Positions 38,977 through 47,608 of a stretch of 64,000 nt of DNA are shown here, piece after piece. A program made the position numbers and the translations under genes. A model generated the notes under the pieces. It was not told where the DNA came from. It did not search any database and saw only the letters and a program-made list of their open reading frames with translations. The stretch is from Ketogulonicigenium robustum (GTDB taxonomy: Bacteria; Pseudomonadota; Alphaproteobacteria; Rhodobacterales; Rhodobacteraceae): positions 280,001 through 344,000 of the forward strand of contig NZ_CP019937.1 of NCBI RefSeq assembly GCF_002117445.1, read 5' to 3'. Positions within the stretch are counted from its first letter, which is position 1. Every line of letters begins with the position of its first letter.

Positions 38977-39375
38977 ATGGGTCGCGTTCGCTTGGTGCGT
39001 GTGGCGAGTATTGCCGCATATGTTTTGATCGGTTTCAGTAGCGCCGTGGCAGCAGGGCCATGGGATGGCATCTATCGCCAGTCGCCCAACGCCAGTTGCA
39101 CGCAGATCGGCGTCAATGGGGGCGCCCTGAAGATCGAGGAAAGCGTCTTTTACGGCGTAGGCATCGCCTGCCGTATGACGCGCCCCGTTGATGTGCTGGA
39201 CATGGACGCCACGCTTTACACTATGGAATGCGTCGACGGTAACGAGGCGGACTCGGATCACTGGAGCGAGCGCGCCATGATGATGCGCGACGCACAAAGC
39301 GACGGCATCATCATGATTTGGAACGGCTATTCCTTCCGCTACGGGCGCTGCCCTGCGCCCGAGGAAAGCCAGTAG
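38977..39375 (+). CDS. Small secreted protein, function unknown
   Basis: A 132-residue protein with a signal peptide (GRVRLVRVASIAAYVLIGFS, cleaved near VAAG). The mature 100 residues contain four cysteines (ASCTQIG, IACRMTR, MECVDG, GRCPAP) that could form two disulfides, suggesting a periplasmic location. The start is ATG at 38977; a TTG four codons upstream is possible. Its stop abuts the convergent PBP1A stop with no gap. It lies divergent from the type I secretion pair (181-bp gap), but it has no secretion signal for that pathway. Confidence 0.75.
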   Translation: MGRVRLVRVASIAAYVLIGFSSAVAAGPWDGIYRQSPNASCTQIGVNGGALKIEESVFYGVGIACRMTRPVDVLDMDATLYTMECVDGNEADSDHWSERAMMMRDAQSDGIIMIWNGYSFRYGRCPAPEESQ

Positions 39376-41706
39376 TCAGTTCCCCCCACCCAGAATGCCC
39401 TGCAGGGCATTGGTGATCGCATCTTGCGAATTATCGCCGCTGCCTGCGGGCGGCAGGCTGGACGGCGGCGCGCCGAAGGCTTCCAGCAGCGCGCGATCCA
39501 GCGCAGCATCGCCCGACGGCACATACCCCGAGCCGTCCGCCGCCAGACCGCTGGGGTCGACGAAGCGGCTGGATTCATCGGGCGACTGCATAGGCAGCGG
39601 GTTCGGGGTCATCCCGTTCAGCACGCCTTGCATCGTCTCGTGGAAGATCTCGGCCGGTATGCCGCCACCCGTGACGCCGCGCAGGGGCGTGTTGTTGTCG
39701 TAACCCATCCAGACACCGATCACGTAATCGGCCGAGAAGCCAATGAACCACGCATCGCGCGCAGCCGAGGTCGTGCCGGATTTCCCCGCGATCTGCCAGC
39801 CGCTAACGCGGGCGCGCTGGCCGGTGCCTTCCTCGACCGCGCGCCACATCATCCACGTCAGTTCTTGCGCCGCGTTTTCGGAAATGACGCGCGCGCCGAT
39901 ACCGCCGCTGGTGCCCATCAGGGGGGTGTTGTCGCCTTGCAGGCTAAGTTCGACCAAGCCGTAAGGTGTGACCGACGATCCGCCGTTCAGGAAGCCTGCA
40001 TAGGCGCCGGTCATCTCGATGAGCGTGCCTTCGGATGCCCCCAACGCCATCGCGGGGCCCTCCGAAATCTCGCCCGTAATGCCGAACCCGTGCGCGATGC
40101 GGCTTACGTTTTGGCGCCCGACGGCCTCGCTCAGGCGGACGGCGGGGATGTTGCGGCTTTCGGCCAAGGCTTGGGTCAGGGTGATCCAGCCCTTGAAGGT
40201 GCGGTCGTAGTTTTGCGGCGACCATGGGCCAGACCCGCGTACGTTGATGGTCAGCGGGCTGTCGTCGACCATCTCCATCGGGCTGATGCCTTGGTCCAGC
40301 GCGGTCGCGTAGATGAAGGGTTTGAAGGACGAGCCAGTCTGCCGGTTTGCGCGCGTGGCGCGGTTGAACGCACCCGATGCCCGCAGATCCCGCCCCCCCA
40401 CCATGGCACGCACGGCGCCATCGGACGACATGACAACCACAGCCGCTTGCGCCTCGGACCCTTCGCGCACCTTGGTGGCGAAAATGTCGGTCACGGCGGC
40501 CTCGGCCACGCTTTGGATGCGCGGGTCGAGTGTGGTGCGGATGATCACATCCTCGGTCGTGTCGCGGGTGAAGAATTCGGGGCCCGATTCCATGACCCAG
40601 TCGGCAAAATAACCGCCCGCGCGCGCGGCGGCGGCTTGCGACAACTGGGCGGGGTGCTCGCGCGCCTCGGCGGCCTCGGCAGCGGTCAGATAGCCCTGCT
40701 CCTGCATCAGGCCGATCACCACGTTTGCGCGGTTTTGCGACCGTGCAAGGTTGGCCGTGGGGGCCAGTGCGGACGGGGCTTGCAGCAGGCCCGCCAGAAC
40801 GGCGGCCTCGGATGCGGTGACATCACGCGCGGATTTGCCGAAATAGCGCTGCGCACCGGCCTCGAACCCGCGGGCACCTGCGCCCAAGTAAGCGCGGTTC
40901 AGATACAGCGTCAGAATTTCGTCTTTGGAATAGCGCAGCTCCATCGCCATGGCGTAGATGGCTTCGTCTACCTTGCGCATGATGGTCGAGCGGCGGCAGT
41001 CCGCCTCGTAGGCGGTCTCGTTTTCCCACTGGCGCGGGTCATAGGGGCGGCCGAGGCACATCAGCTTGGCAGTTTGCTGTGTGATGGTCGAGCCACCGTT
41101 GCCCTGCAGCGCGCCGCGCCCTGCGCCCAAGTTGATGCGCACGGCGGATGCGATGCCGATGGGATCGACGCCGAAGTGCCAGTTGAAGCGGCGGTCCTCG
41201 GTCGCGATGACGGCGTTGCGCAGCACCGGGGCAACGTCGGTCGACAAGATCACGCCCGCAAAATGGTCGCCCCGCCACGCAAAGGTGTCGCCGTTGCGAT
41301 CGAGCAGCGTGACCGAACCACGCGTGCGGCCGTCGATCATCTCGTCAATCGAGGGAAGGGTGGTCGATTTGTAATAGACGACAATCCCCAACAGCACGAC
41401 GGCGGTCAGGCCCAGCTTCCAAAAAACCGACCAGACGGCGCGGACGATGCCGAACACCAGCCCGGCGATTGCGGCCAGAGTGCTACCAATGGGGCCGCGT
41501 TTGCGTGGGCTGCGGCGCGGGGTTTTCGATGGCGGTTTCGACGGGGGCTTGCGCGCGCCGCCGCCATTGCCGCCGGTCGCCTTGGCGCCGCCGCCACTGC
41601 TGCGCGGCGCGGCTTTGCTGCCGGACGGGGATGCGGCGGGGTACCGACGCTCGGCGGCCAGAATCGGGGGCCTGCCCCGGCTGCCGTTATTCGAATTTTC
41701 TGCCAT
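39376..41706 (-). CDS. Class A penicillin-binding protein (PBP1A family)
   Basis: A 776-residue bifunctional peptidoglycan synthase. The cytoplasmic N-terminus is basic and Gly/Pro-rich (residues 1-70), followed by a transmembrane helix (about 85-110). The glycosyltransferase domain has NAVIATEDRRFNWHFGVDP and QGNGGSTITQQTAKLM. The transpeptidase has the active-site serine in TGSSFKPFIYAT, SRN in ALAESRNIPAVR, and KSGTT. The C-terminal tail is low-complexity. It is monocistronic. The mrcA symbol is not assigned because several class A paralogues exist in this group. Confidence 0.94.
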   Translation of the reverse strand: MAENSNNGSRGRPPILAAERRYPAASPSGSKAAPRSSGGGAKATGGNGGGARKPPSKPPSKTPRRSPRKRGPIGSTLAAIAGLVFGIVRAVWSVFWKLGLTAVVLLGIVVYYKSTTLPSIDEMIDGRTRGSVTLLDRNGDTFAWRGDHFAGVILSTDVAPVLRNAVIATEDRRFNWHFGVDPIGIASAVRINLGAGRGALQGNGGSTITQQTAKLMCLGRPYDPRQWENETAYEADCRRSTIMRKVDEAIYAMAMELRYSKDEILTLYLNRAYLGAGARGFEAGAQRYFGKSARDVTASEAAVLAGLLQAPSALAPTANLARSQNRANVVIGLMQEQGYLTAAEAAEAREHPAQLSQAAAARAGGYFADWVMESGPEFFTRDTTEDVIIRTTLDPRIQSVAEAAVTDIFATKVREGSEAQAAVVVMSSDGAVRAMVGGRDLRASGAFNRATRANRQTGSSFKPFIYATALDQGISPMEMVDDSPLTINVRGSGPWSPQNYDRTFKGWITLTQALAESRNIPAVRLSEAVGRQNVSRIAHGFGITGEISEGPAMALGASEGTLIEMTGAYAGFLNGGSSVTPYGLVELSLQGDNTPLMGTSGGIGARVISENAAQELTWMMWRAVEEGTGQRARVSGWQIAGKSGTTSAARDAWFIGFSADYVIGVWMGYDNNTPLRGVTGGGIPAEIFHETMQGVLNGMTPNPLPMQSPDESSRFVDPSGLAADGSGYVPSGDAALDRALLEAFGAPPSSLPPAGSGDNSQDAITNALQGILGGGN

Positions 41707-41939
41707 CTCTGCCCGCCACTCGCCGTATTTTTTTACATATTAACGCGAGATAGCCCGAATGTTGAGGGGGGATGCCGCCCCATACGGTGTTTTCATACGG
41801 CATAAAAATGCGGCAATTATGCGGATTTTATCTATTTTTTAATCGACAGCGCGCTGGCAATTTTCCGCCTGTACACGCAATTGGGACTGAGCGCTTGTCC
41901 TGCTGCATGAATTTGAGGCTGTGTTGGGGAAGGGCGGCG

Positions 41940-41965
41940 AGGATTCTGGCATCAGGATTCTGGCA
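41940..41965 (+). repeat. 12-bp direct repeat upstream of glnK
   Basis: AGGATTCTGGCA occurs exactly at 41940-41951 and 41954-41965, separated by TC. The second copy ends 29 nt before the glnK start, in the probable leader or promoter. The rest of the 288-bp gap (41707-41994) has no convincing sigma-54 or NtrC site. Confidence 0.6.
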
Positions 41966-41994
41966 ACCGCGTCATAACTCGCAAGGGGAAGAAC

Positions 41995-42333
41995 GTGAAA
42001 CTCATCATCGCTACGATCAAACCGTTCAAGCTCGAGGAAGTGCGCGAAGCGCTGACTTCCGTGGGTGTACGCGGCATGATGGTGACCGAAATCAAAGGCT
42101 TCGGCCTGCAGTCCGGTCATACGGAAATCTACCGCGGCGCGGAATACGCCGTTAATTTCGTGCCGAAGGTAAAACTGGAAATCGTCGTGCCCGACAATCT
42201 GGCCGACGAGGTCATCGCGACCATCGCCAAAACCGCCAAGACCGACAAAATCGGCGACGGCAAGATTTTCGTTCTCGACGTGGAAAGCGCGCTGCGCGTG
42301 CGCACCGGCGAGACCAATGAAGACGCGCTCTGA
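41995..42333 (+). CDS. glnK: Nitrogen regulatory protein P-II
   Basis: A 112-residue trimeric signal protein sensing 2-oxoglutarate and ATP/ADP. The T-loop with uridylylation-site Tyr-51 lies in GHTEIYRGAEYAVNF. The ATP-binding C-terminal signature KIGDGKIFVLDVESALRVRT is present. It starts with GTG after AAGGGGAAG. It is followed 24 nt later by amtB, which defines it as the GlnK paralogue that plugs AmtB when nitrogen is plentiful. Confidence 0.95.
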   Translation: MKLIIATIKPFKLEEVREALTSVGVRGMMVTEIKGFGLQSGHTEIYRGAEYAVNFVPKVKLEIVVPDNLADEVIATIAKTAKTDKIGDGKIFVLDVESALRVRTGETNEDAL

Positions 42334-42357
42334 CGCAGAGGCAAGGGACAGCTATAG

Positions 42358-43707
42358 ATGTTGAACGCTAAAAAACTTGCAGGGCTTGCGGCAGTTGCCG
42401 CGATGCTTGCCCTGCCGGCCCATGCACAGGAGGCCGAGGCCGCCGTCGAGGCCGTCGAGACCTACGGTCCCTCCTCGATGGACCTGCAATTCATCCTGAA
42501 CTCGCTGATCATGCTGATCGGCGGTATTCTGGTGTTCTGGATGGCGGCCGGTTTCGCCATGCTGGAAGGCGGCCTTGTCCGTTCGAAGAACGTGACCATG
42601 CAAATGCTGAAGAACATCTCGATGTTCGCGATTGCGTGTTTCATGTACTACCTTGTCGGCTACATGGTCATGTATCCGGGCGATGGCTGGATCATCAGCA
42701 ACATCTTCGGCGCGCTGGGCACGGCCAAGCTGGAAGCCGTGGGTATCGATGCGGCTGGCGCCGATGCATATGACTATGCCTCGACCTCGTCGGACTTCTT
42801 CTTCCAAGTCATGTTCTGCGCCACCACCGCCTCGATCGTGTCGGGCGCCGTGGCCGAGCGTATCAAGTTCGCGCCTTTCATGGTCTTCACCGTGGTCATG
42901 ACTGCGCTGATCTACCCTGTCCAAGCGTCGTGGAAATGGGGCGGCGGCTTCCTTGATCAGATGGGTTTCCTCGACTTTGCTGGCTCGACGGTCGTGCACT
43001 CGGTCGGTGGCTGGGCTGCGCTGATGGGCATCATCATTCTGGGCCCGCGTATCGGCAAATACAAAGACGGCAAAGTGATCCCCATGCCGGGTTCGAACCT
43101 GCCGCTGGCCACGCTGGGCACGTTCATCCTGTGGATGGGTTGGTTTGGCTTCAACGGTGCCTCGCAGCTGGCGTTCTCGGCTGTTGGCGATGCGGCTGAC
43201 GTCGGCCGTGTGATGGCGAACACCAACGCTGGTGCTGTCGGCGGTGCGCTGGCCGCGCTGATCCTGACGGGCGTCCTCTACCGTAAACCCGATCTGACCA
43301 TGGTGCTGAACGGCGCGCTGGGCGGTCTGGTGTCGATCACCGCTGAACCGCTGACCCCCACGCTGGGCGCAGCAACCCTGATCGGTGCCGTCGGCGGTAT
43401 CATCGTGGTCTTTGCGGTCTCGTTCCTCGACAAGCTGAAACTGGACGATGTCGTCGGTGCGGTCCCCGTCCACCTGTTCGCAGGTATTTGGGGCACTATC
43501 GCGGTTGTCTTCACGAACCCCGATGCGGTTCTGTGGGTGCAGCTGTATTCGATCATCGTCGTGGGTCTGTTCACGATCATCGCCTCGGGCGTGGTCTGGC
43601 TGATCATCAAGGCGGTCATGGGGCTGCGTGTCTCGCCCGAAGCCGAACAAGTCGGCCTAGACAAGGCCGAGCTGGGGATGGAAGCCTATCCCGAATTCAG
43701 CAAGTAA
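42358..43707 (+). CDS. amtB: Ammonium transporter
   Basis: A 449-residue trimeric inner-membrane channel. It has a cleavable signal (MLNAKKLAGLAAVAAMLALP, cleaved after AHA) and eleven transmembrane helices. The twin pore histidines sit in STVVHSVGGWAAL and VPVHLFAGIWG. The periplasmic gate shows FMYYLVGYMVMYP. The cytoplasmic tail RVSPEAEQVGLDKAELGMEA ends in YPEFSK. Encoded with glnK, the usual arrangement. Confidence 0.96.
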   Translation: MLNAKKLAGLAAVAAMLALPAHAQEAEAAVEAVETYGPSSMDLQFILNSLIMLIGGILVFWMAAGFAMLEGGLVRSKNVTMQMLKNISMFAIACFMYYLVGYMVMYPGDGWIISNIFGALGTAKLEAVGIDAAGADAYDYASTSSDFFFQVMFCATTASIVSGAVAERIKFAPFMVFTVVMTALIYPVQASWKWGGGFLDQMGFLDFAGSTVVHSVGGWAALMGIIILGPRIGKYKDGKVIPMPGSNLPLATLGTFILWMGWFGFNGASQLAFSAVGDAADVGRVMANTNAGAVGGALAALILTGVLYRKPDLTMVLNGALGGLVSITAEPLTPTLGAATLIGAVGGIIVVFAVSFLDKLKLDDVVGAVPVHLFAGIWGTIAVVFTNPDAVLWVQLYSIIVVGLFTIIASGVVWLIIKAVMGLRVSPEAEQVGLDKAELGMEAYPEFSK

Positions 43708-43712
43708 GTGCA

Positions 43713-43769
43713 GCGCGCCGGTTTTCCGGCGCGCCCAAAATAAAAGGCCCGCCAATTGGCGGGCCTTTT
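43713..43769. terminator. Tandem hairpins between amtB and tyrB
   Basis: The first hairpin is GCGCGCCGG-TTTT-CCGGCGCGC (43713-43734), directly after the amtB stop. The second is the perfect palindrome from AAAAGGCCCGCC to GGCGGGCCTTTT (43742-43769), with T-runs on both strands. It ends both the glnK-amtB and the convergent sseA-tyrB transcripts. Confidence 0.85.
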
Positions 43770-43787
43770 TCGTTATCGGTTGGTCGC

Positions 43788-44972
43788 TTATGCGCCGGCT
43801 TTGACGATAGCGGCTGCCAACAGCGGAATGGTGCGTGCGTTCAGGCCGGCGATGTTCATGCGGCTGTCGCCAACCATGTAGATCGCGTCATCTGCCCGCA
43901 TCGCCTCGACCTGCGCAGGCGTCGCGCCAATGCGCGAGAACATGCCGCGGTGGTGCGCGATAAAGTCGAACCGGTCCGAGTTTGTTAGGCGGCGTAGCTC
44001 GTCCGCCAGCTGTTTGCGCAAGTTCAGCATGCCAAGGCGCACTTCCTCCAGCTCGGCCTGCCAGTCGGCGCGCAGATCGGGATCGGTCAGAATCATGCCC
44101 ACAACGCGCGCGCCGTGATCGGGCGGGAACGAATAGTTCTGGCGGTTCAGAAAGTTCAGCGTGCCCTGCGTGATCGGGGTGCGGGCAGCATCGGCCGAAA
44201 TCGCCATCAGGATTCCGGTGCGCTCGCGGTAAATGCCGAAGTTTTTCGAACACGACGCGGCAATCAGGCATTCGGGAAAGGCGCTGGCAATGGCGCGGGT
44301 CGCAGCGGCATCTTCGTCCAGACCGTCACCAAAGCCCTGATAGGCGATGTCGACCAGCGGCACGGCGCCCGCGGCTTTGACGGTCTCGATAATGACGGCC
44401 CATTGTGCGGCGGTCGGGTTTGCGCCGGTCGGGTTGTGGCAGCAGCCATGCAGCAGCACGACATCGCCCGCAGGCACTGTTTTCAGATCCGCGATCATGC
44501 CATCAAAGTCGAGGCCGCGCGTTTCTTCGTCGAAATAGCGGTAATCTTTGCGGGTCATGCCAAGGTAGTTGATGATCGACGCATGGTTGGGCCAGCTGGG
44601 GTTCGACACCCAAATCTGGGCGCTGGGTGCGGCCAGCTTGATCAGTTCCAGCGCTTGGCGGATGGCGCCTGTGCCGCCAGGGGTCGCGATGCCGGCCACG
44701 CGGTCGCGTGCAACGGCCCCGTCCAGCACCAGATCGACCATGGCGTCGATAAAGACCTGATCGCCCGACAACGCGGTGTAGACCTTGGTATCCTGCGTGG
44801 CGACCAGACGGCGCTCGGCCTCTTTTACGGCGCGCATGACGGGGGTGTGCCCCTCGCCGTCTTTGTAGACGCCAACGCCCAGATCGACTTTGTTCGGGCG
44901 CGGATCGGCACGGTAGGCGGTGGTCAGCGACAGGATTTTGTCGGCAGGCTGTTCTTTCAGATGCTCGAGCAT
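43788..44972 (-). CDS. tyrB: Aromatic amino acid aminotransferase
   Basis: A 394-residue PLP enzyme of the aspartate/aromatic aminotransferase subgroup Ia. It starts MLEHLKEQPADKILSLTTAY. Conserved blocks are LGVGVYKDGEGHTPVMRAV, HGCCHNPTGANPT, VDIAYQGFGDGLDEDA, the PLP lysine in ASCSKNFGIYRERTG, and RGMFSRIG. It could transaminate aspartate or aromatic acids; the sequence alone does not decide. The ATG at 44972 overlaps the sseA stop. Confidence 0.9.
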   Translation of the reverse strand: MLEHLKEQPADKILSLTTAYRADPRPNKVDLGVGVYKDGEGHTPVMRAVKEAERRLVATQDTKVYTALSGDQVFIDAMVDLVLDGAVARDRVAGIATPGGTGAIRQALELIKLAAPSAQIWVSNPSWPNHASIINYLGMTRKDYRYFDEETRGLDFDGMIADLKTVPAGDVVLLHGCCHNPTGANPTAAQWAVIIETVKAAGAVPLVDIAYQGFGDGLDEDAAATRAIASAFPECLIAASCSKNFGIYRERTGILMAISADAARTPITQGTLNFLNRQNYSFPPDHGARVVGMILTDPDLRADWQAELEEVRLGMLNLRKQLADELRRLTNSDRFDFIAHHRGMFSRIGATPAQVEAMRADDAIYMVGDSRMNIAGLNARTIPLLAAAIVKAGA

Positions 44973-45853
44973 CAGCTTTGTCCTTTGGCGATGGGAAGGT
45001 CGGCAAACATGCCCCATTCCGCCCACGATCCATCGTAGAGGGAATGATCGGTAACCCCGATTCTTTCGAGGGCGAGGACGAGGACTGCGGAGGCAACCCC
45101 CGACCCACAGGTCGTGATGACCGGACGGCGCAGGTCAACGCCGGCGGCGTCGAACAAGGCGCGCAGTGCTGCAGGCGGCTTCATGGTGCCGTTTGGCTGC
45201 AGCAGATCCTTGAAATAGACGTTGATTGCCCCGGGAATGTGGCCGCCGCGCAGGCCGGGGCGCGGCTCGGGCGCGGCACCGGCGAAACGGTCGGGGGCGC
45301 GGGCATCGATGATCGTGTGGGTGCCTAGTTTGCTGGCGCGTGCGACGGCCGTGACATCCATCGTGCGGGCCGCATCGGGGGCGACGGTGAAGTGCCGGTC
45401 GCGGATGGGGGCGGGGGTTGCCGTAGTGATGCGGTGTTCGGCCTGCCATTTGGGTAGGCCCCCATCCAGCACCGCGACAGCGCGCTTGCCCATCATGCGG
45501 AACATCCACCACGCGCGCGCAGCCGAAAACACCCCAGCGCTGTCGTAGATGACAAACTGTTGCCCGTCGCCAAGGCCAAGCGCCCGCATGCGCGAGGCAA
45601 ACAGCGCAGGCGGCGGAGCCATGTTCGGCAGCCCGGCATTACTGTCGGCCACCGCCTCGATGTCAAAAAATCTTGCGCCGGGAATATGCGCTGCCTCGAA
45701 CTCGGCGCGGGGGTTGCGCCTGTCGGTCGGCAGGAACCACGATGCATCCAGCAGGCGCAGATCGGAATCGTTCAGATGCGCCGCAAGCCACGTCGTCGAT
45801 ACCAACGTGCACGGGTCGTCGTCGACCTGATCGGAAAGGTGCAATCCTTGCAT
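44972..45853 (-). CDS. sseA: 3-mercaptopyruvate sulfurtransferase
   Basis: A 293-residue two-domain rhodanese. The N-terminal domain has LLDASWFLPTDRRNPRAEFE and HIPGARFFDIE. The C-terminal domain carries the catalytic cysteine in ITTCGSGVASA, the CG-S/T-GV loop of mercaptopyruvate-specific enzymes. The start at 45853 (MQGLHLSD) has AAAGG upstream; a start seven codons earlier is possible. It is co-transcribed with tyrB (1-nt overlap), linking cysteine transamination to sulfur transfer. Confidence 0.9.
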   Translation of the reverse strand: MQGLHLSDQVDDDPCTLVSTTWLAAHLNDSDLRLLDASWFLPTDRRNPRAEFEAAHIPGARFFDIEAVADSNAGLPNMAPPPALFASRMRALGLGDGQQFVIYDSAGVFSAARAWWMFRMMGKRAVAVLDGGLPKWQAEHRITTATPAPIRDRHFTVAPDAARTMDVTAVARASKLGTHTIIDARAPDRFAGAAPEPRPGLRGGHIPGAINVYFKDLLQPNGTMKPPAALRALFDAAGVDLRRPVITTCGSGVASAVLVLALERIGVTDHSLYDGSWAEWGMFADLPIAKGQS

Positions 45854-45938
45854 GCTTTGCCTTTCGCAGGGCACGCCTTGGCTGGCGGCGACTGTCGGCG
45901 TTGACCTACAGCCCCGCTATGGCGCATGCAAGGGTGGC

Positions 45939-46412
45939 TTAGCCGTGGTCGCGCAGAAGGCGCTGCTTTTGCCGGTCCCAGTCGCGCTTGGCTTCGCTTT
46001 CGCGCTTGTCGTGCAGCTTTTTGCCCTTGGCGATGGCGATTTTCAGCTTCACGCGGCCGACGTCGTTGAAATACATCACCAGCGGCACGATGGTCATACC
46101 CTCGCGCTGGGTGGCATTCCACAGGCGAGCCAATTCTTTGCGCTTGACCAATAGCTTACGCAGGCGGCGTTCCTCGTGGCCCCAGGTGCGGGCAGGTTCG
46201 TACGGGGCGATATAGCCGTTGATCAGCCACAGCTCGCCGTTTTCGACCGAGGCGTAGCTTTCGGCGATATTCGCCTTGCCCGTGCGCAGCGATTTCACCT
46301 CGGACCCCGACAGCACGATACCGCATTCCAGATCTTCCTCGATCTGGTAATCGTACCGCGCACGGCGGTTTTCAGCGACAATCTGGTAGTTGTTGTTTTT
46401 ATCCTTGGCCAT
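45939..46412 (-). CDS. smpB: SsrA-binding protein
   Basis: A 157-residue tmRNA partner for ribosome rescue. It shows the OB-fold signature [40 protein letters not shown], the block [20 protein letters not shown] and the basic C-terminal tail [16 protein letters not shown] that enters the ribosome. It lies 85 nt upstream of sseA on the same strand. Confidence 0.95.
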   Translation of the reverse strand: MAKDKNNNYQIVAENRRARYDYQIEEDLECGIVLSGSEVKSLRTGKANIAESYASVENGELWLINGYIAPYEPARTWGHEERRLRKLLVKRKELARLWNATQREGMTIVPLVMYFNDVGRVKLKIAIAKGKKLHDKRESEAKRDWDRQKQRLLRDHG

Positions 46413-46584
46413 GCGGGGCAGATATGCATTTTATGCCCTCAAGTCCAGCCCGCGTGCGTGTCTGGTTAGACCCTCGCATTCCCGTGATGCGCGGCCCCCT
46501 GTGAATTCCATTAACAAGAGTTTACTTGCGCCCTATAGGGATTGGCTGAAATAGGTCGGTCCCATAAGGGATAGGGTTGCCGTT

Positions 46585-47037
46585 TTGGTCTTGTTGTCAC
46601 ATTTGAAACGCCGCATCGGGGCTGCAGTGCTGGCTTTTGGCGCGCTATTGGGTGCACCCGCGATTGCCGTAGCTGGCGATGCGCAGGCGGGCGAGCGTAG
46701 CTTTGCGCGCCAGTGCACCGCGTGCCATGTCATTCGCGACGATAGCGGCAGCATCATCATGGGCACCGGCGCGCGCACGGGCCCGAACCTGTTCGGTTTG
46801 GCCAGCCGCCCTGCCGCAACCGCCGACGGCTTTGCGTATGGCCCCTCGATGCAGCAGTTAGCGGGCCGCGCCGTAGGGTGGGACGAAAACGCATTCGTGT
46901 CGTTCGTCACCGCCCCCAGCGCCTTTTTGCAGCAGCGCTTGGGTGACCGTCGCGCCAGCAGCCGCATGGCCTATCTTGTGCGCAACCCGGCGGATGCTGC
47001 CGACATTTGGGCGTATTTGTCGCGCTTTTCCAACTAG
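46585..47037 (+). CDS. Class I cytochrome c
   Basis: A 150-residue periplasmic haem protein. The signal peptide covers about residues 1-31 (GAAVLAFGALLGAPAIAVAG). The mature part has haem attachment CTACH and a likely methionine ligand in SRMAYLV. It resembles the cytochrome c2/c550 group. Start codon uncertain: several in-frame TTG/GTG codons occur near 46577-46600 and no ATG does; TTG at 46585 was taken because AAGGGA lies upstream. Confidence 0.82.
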   Translation: MVLLSHLKRRIGAAVLAFGALLGAPAIAVAGDAQAGERSFARQCTACHVIRDDSGSIIMGTGARTGPNLFGLASRPAATADGFAYGPSMQQLAGRAVGWDENAFVSFVTAPSAFLQQRLGDRRASSRMAYLVRNPADAADIWAYLSRFSN

Positions 47038-47089
47038 GTTGCGTCGCAAGGCTTCTGCGCTACTATGGCCCCAATGATGGAGGGCCGAT

Positions 47090-47593
47090 ATGGACTTGTT
47101 TGTCTTTGGCGCATTGCTGGTCGGCGGGATGGCCGCCGGTATTTCAGGAATGCTGTTTCAACCGGGTGATTGGTACAAGGCGCTGCGCAAGCCCACGTGG
47201 ACGCCCGCGCCCATCGTCTTCCCGATCGTATGGACAACGCTGTATGTGCTGATGGCGCTGGCGGGTAGCTGGGTTGCTGGTCGCCCGGGTGCTGACGCGG
47301 CGCTGGCGCTGATGGCCGCGCAGCTGGCCGTCAACGTGCTGTGGACGCCGCTGTTTTTCGGGTTGCACCGCGTGCGGATCGGCTTGGGCGTTATCGGGCT
47401 GTTGTGGTTGCTGGTGCTGACGATGATCATCGTGTTCTGGCGGATCGACTGGCTGTCGGGCCTGATTCTGGTGCCCTACATCCTGTGGCTGACGCTGGCC
47501 GCTGCGCTGAATTTCATGGTGGTGCGGCTGAACCCGTTCATCGTGCCGATCGACCCCAGCCAGCTGCGTGTGGGGGAAAGTGGGGGCCGTTAG
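47090..47593 (+). CDS. tspO: TspO/MBR family tryptophan-rich sensory protein
   Basis: A 167-residue membrane protein with five hydrophobic helices, homologous to Rhodobacter TspO and the mitochondrial translocator protein. The motifs WYKALRKPTWTPAPIVFPIV and NVLWTPLFFGLHRV are diagnostic. In Rhodobacter it tunes tetrapyrrole and photosynthesis gene expression to oxygen. The stop codon lies inside the terminator loop. Confidence 0.92.
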   Translation: MDLFVFGALLVGGMAAGISGMLFQPGDWYKALRKPTWTPAPIVFPIVWTTLYVLMALAGSWVAGRPGADAALALMAAQLAVNVLWTPLFFGLHRVRIGLGVIGLLWLLVLTMIIVFWRIDWLSGLILVPYILWLTLAAALNFMVVRLNPFIVPIDPSQLRVGESGGR

Positions 47594-47605
47594 GCCCCCT
47601 TTTTT
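47582..47605 (+). terminator. tspO terminator containing the stop codon
   Basis: GGGGGCC (47582-47588) pairs with GGCCCCC (47593-47599) around GTTA, followed by a run of T. The tspO stop TAG (47591-47593) is partly in the loop, so a ribosome reaching the stop would cover the hairpin. Confidence 0.85.
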
Positions 47606-47608
47606 GCG

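Noticed and set aside
39424-41805. Plus-strand open frame of 793 codons
   Set aside because: Complete overlap with PBP1A on the other strand; its translation is Arg/Gly/Gln-rich with no motif, while PBP1A has all catalytic motifs.
41707-41994. Possible sigma-54 promoter TGGCAATTTTCCGC near 41850 upstream of glnK
   Set aside because: The GG and GC doublets are 9 nt apart instead of 10, and no NtrC sites accompany it.
42352-43650. Minus-strand open frame of 432 codons
   Set aside because: Antisense of amtB; composition dominated by His, Asp, Arg and Gln without any family signature.
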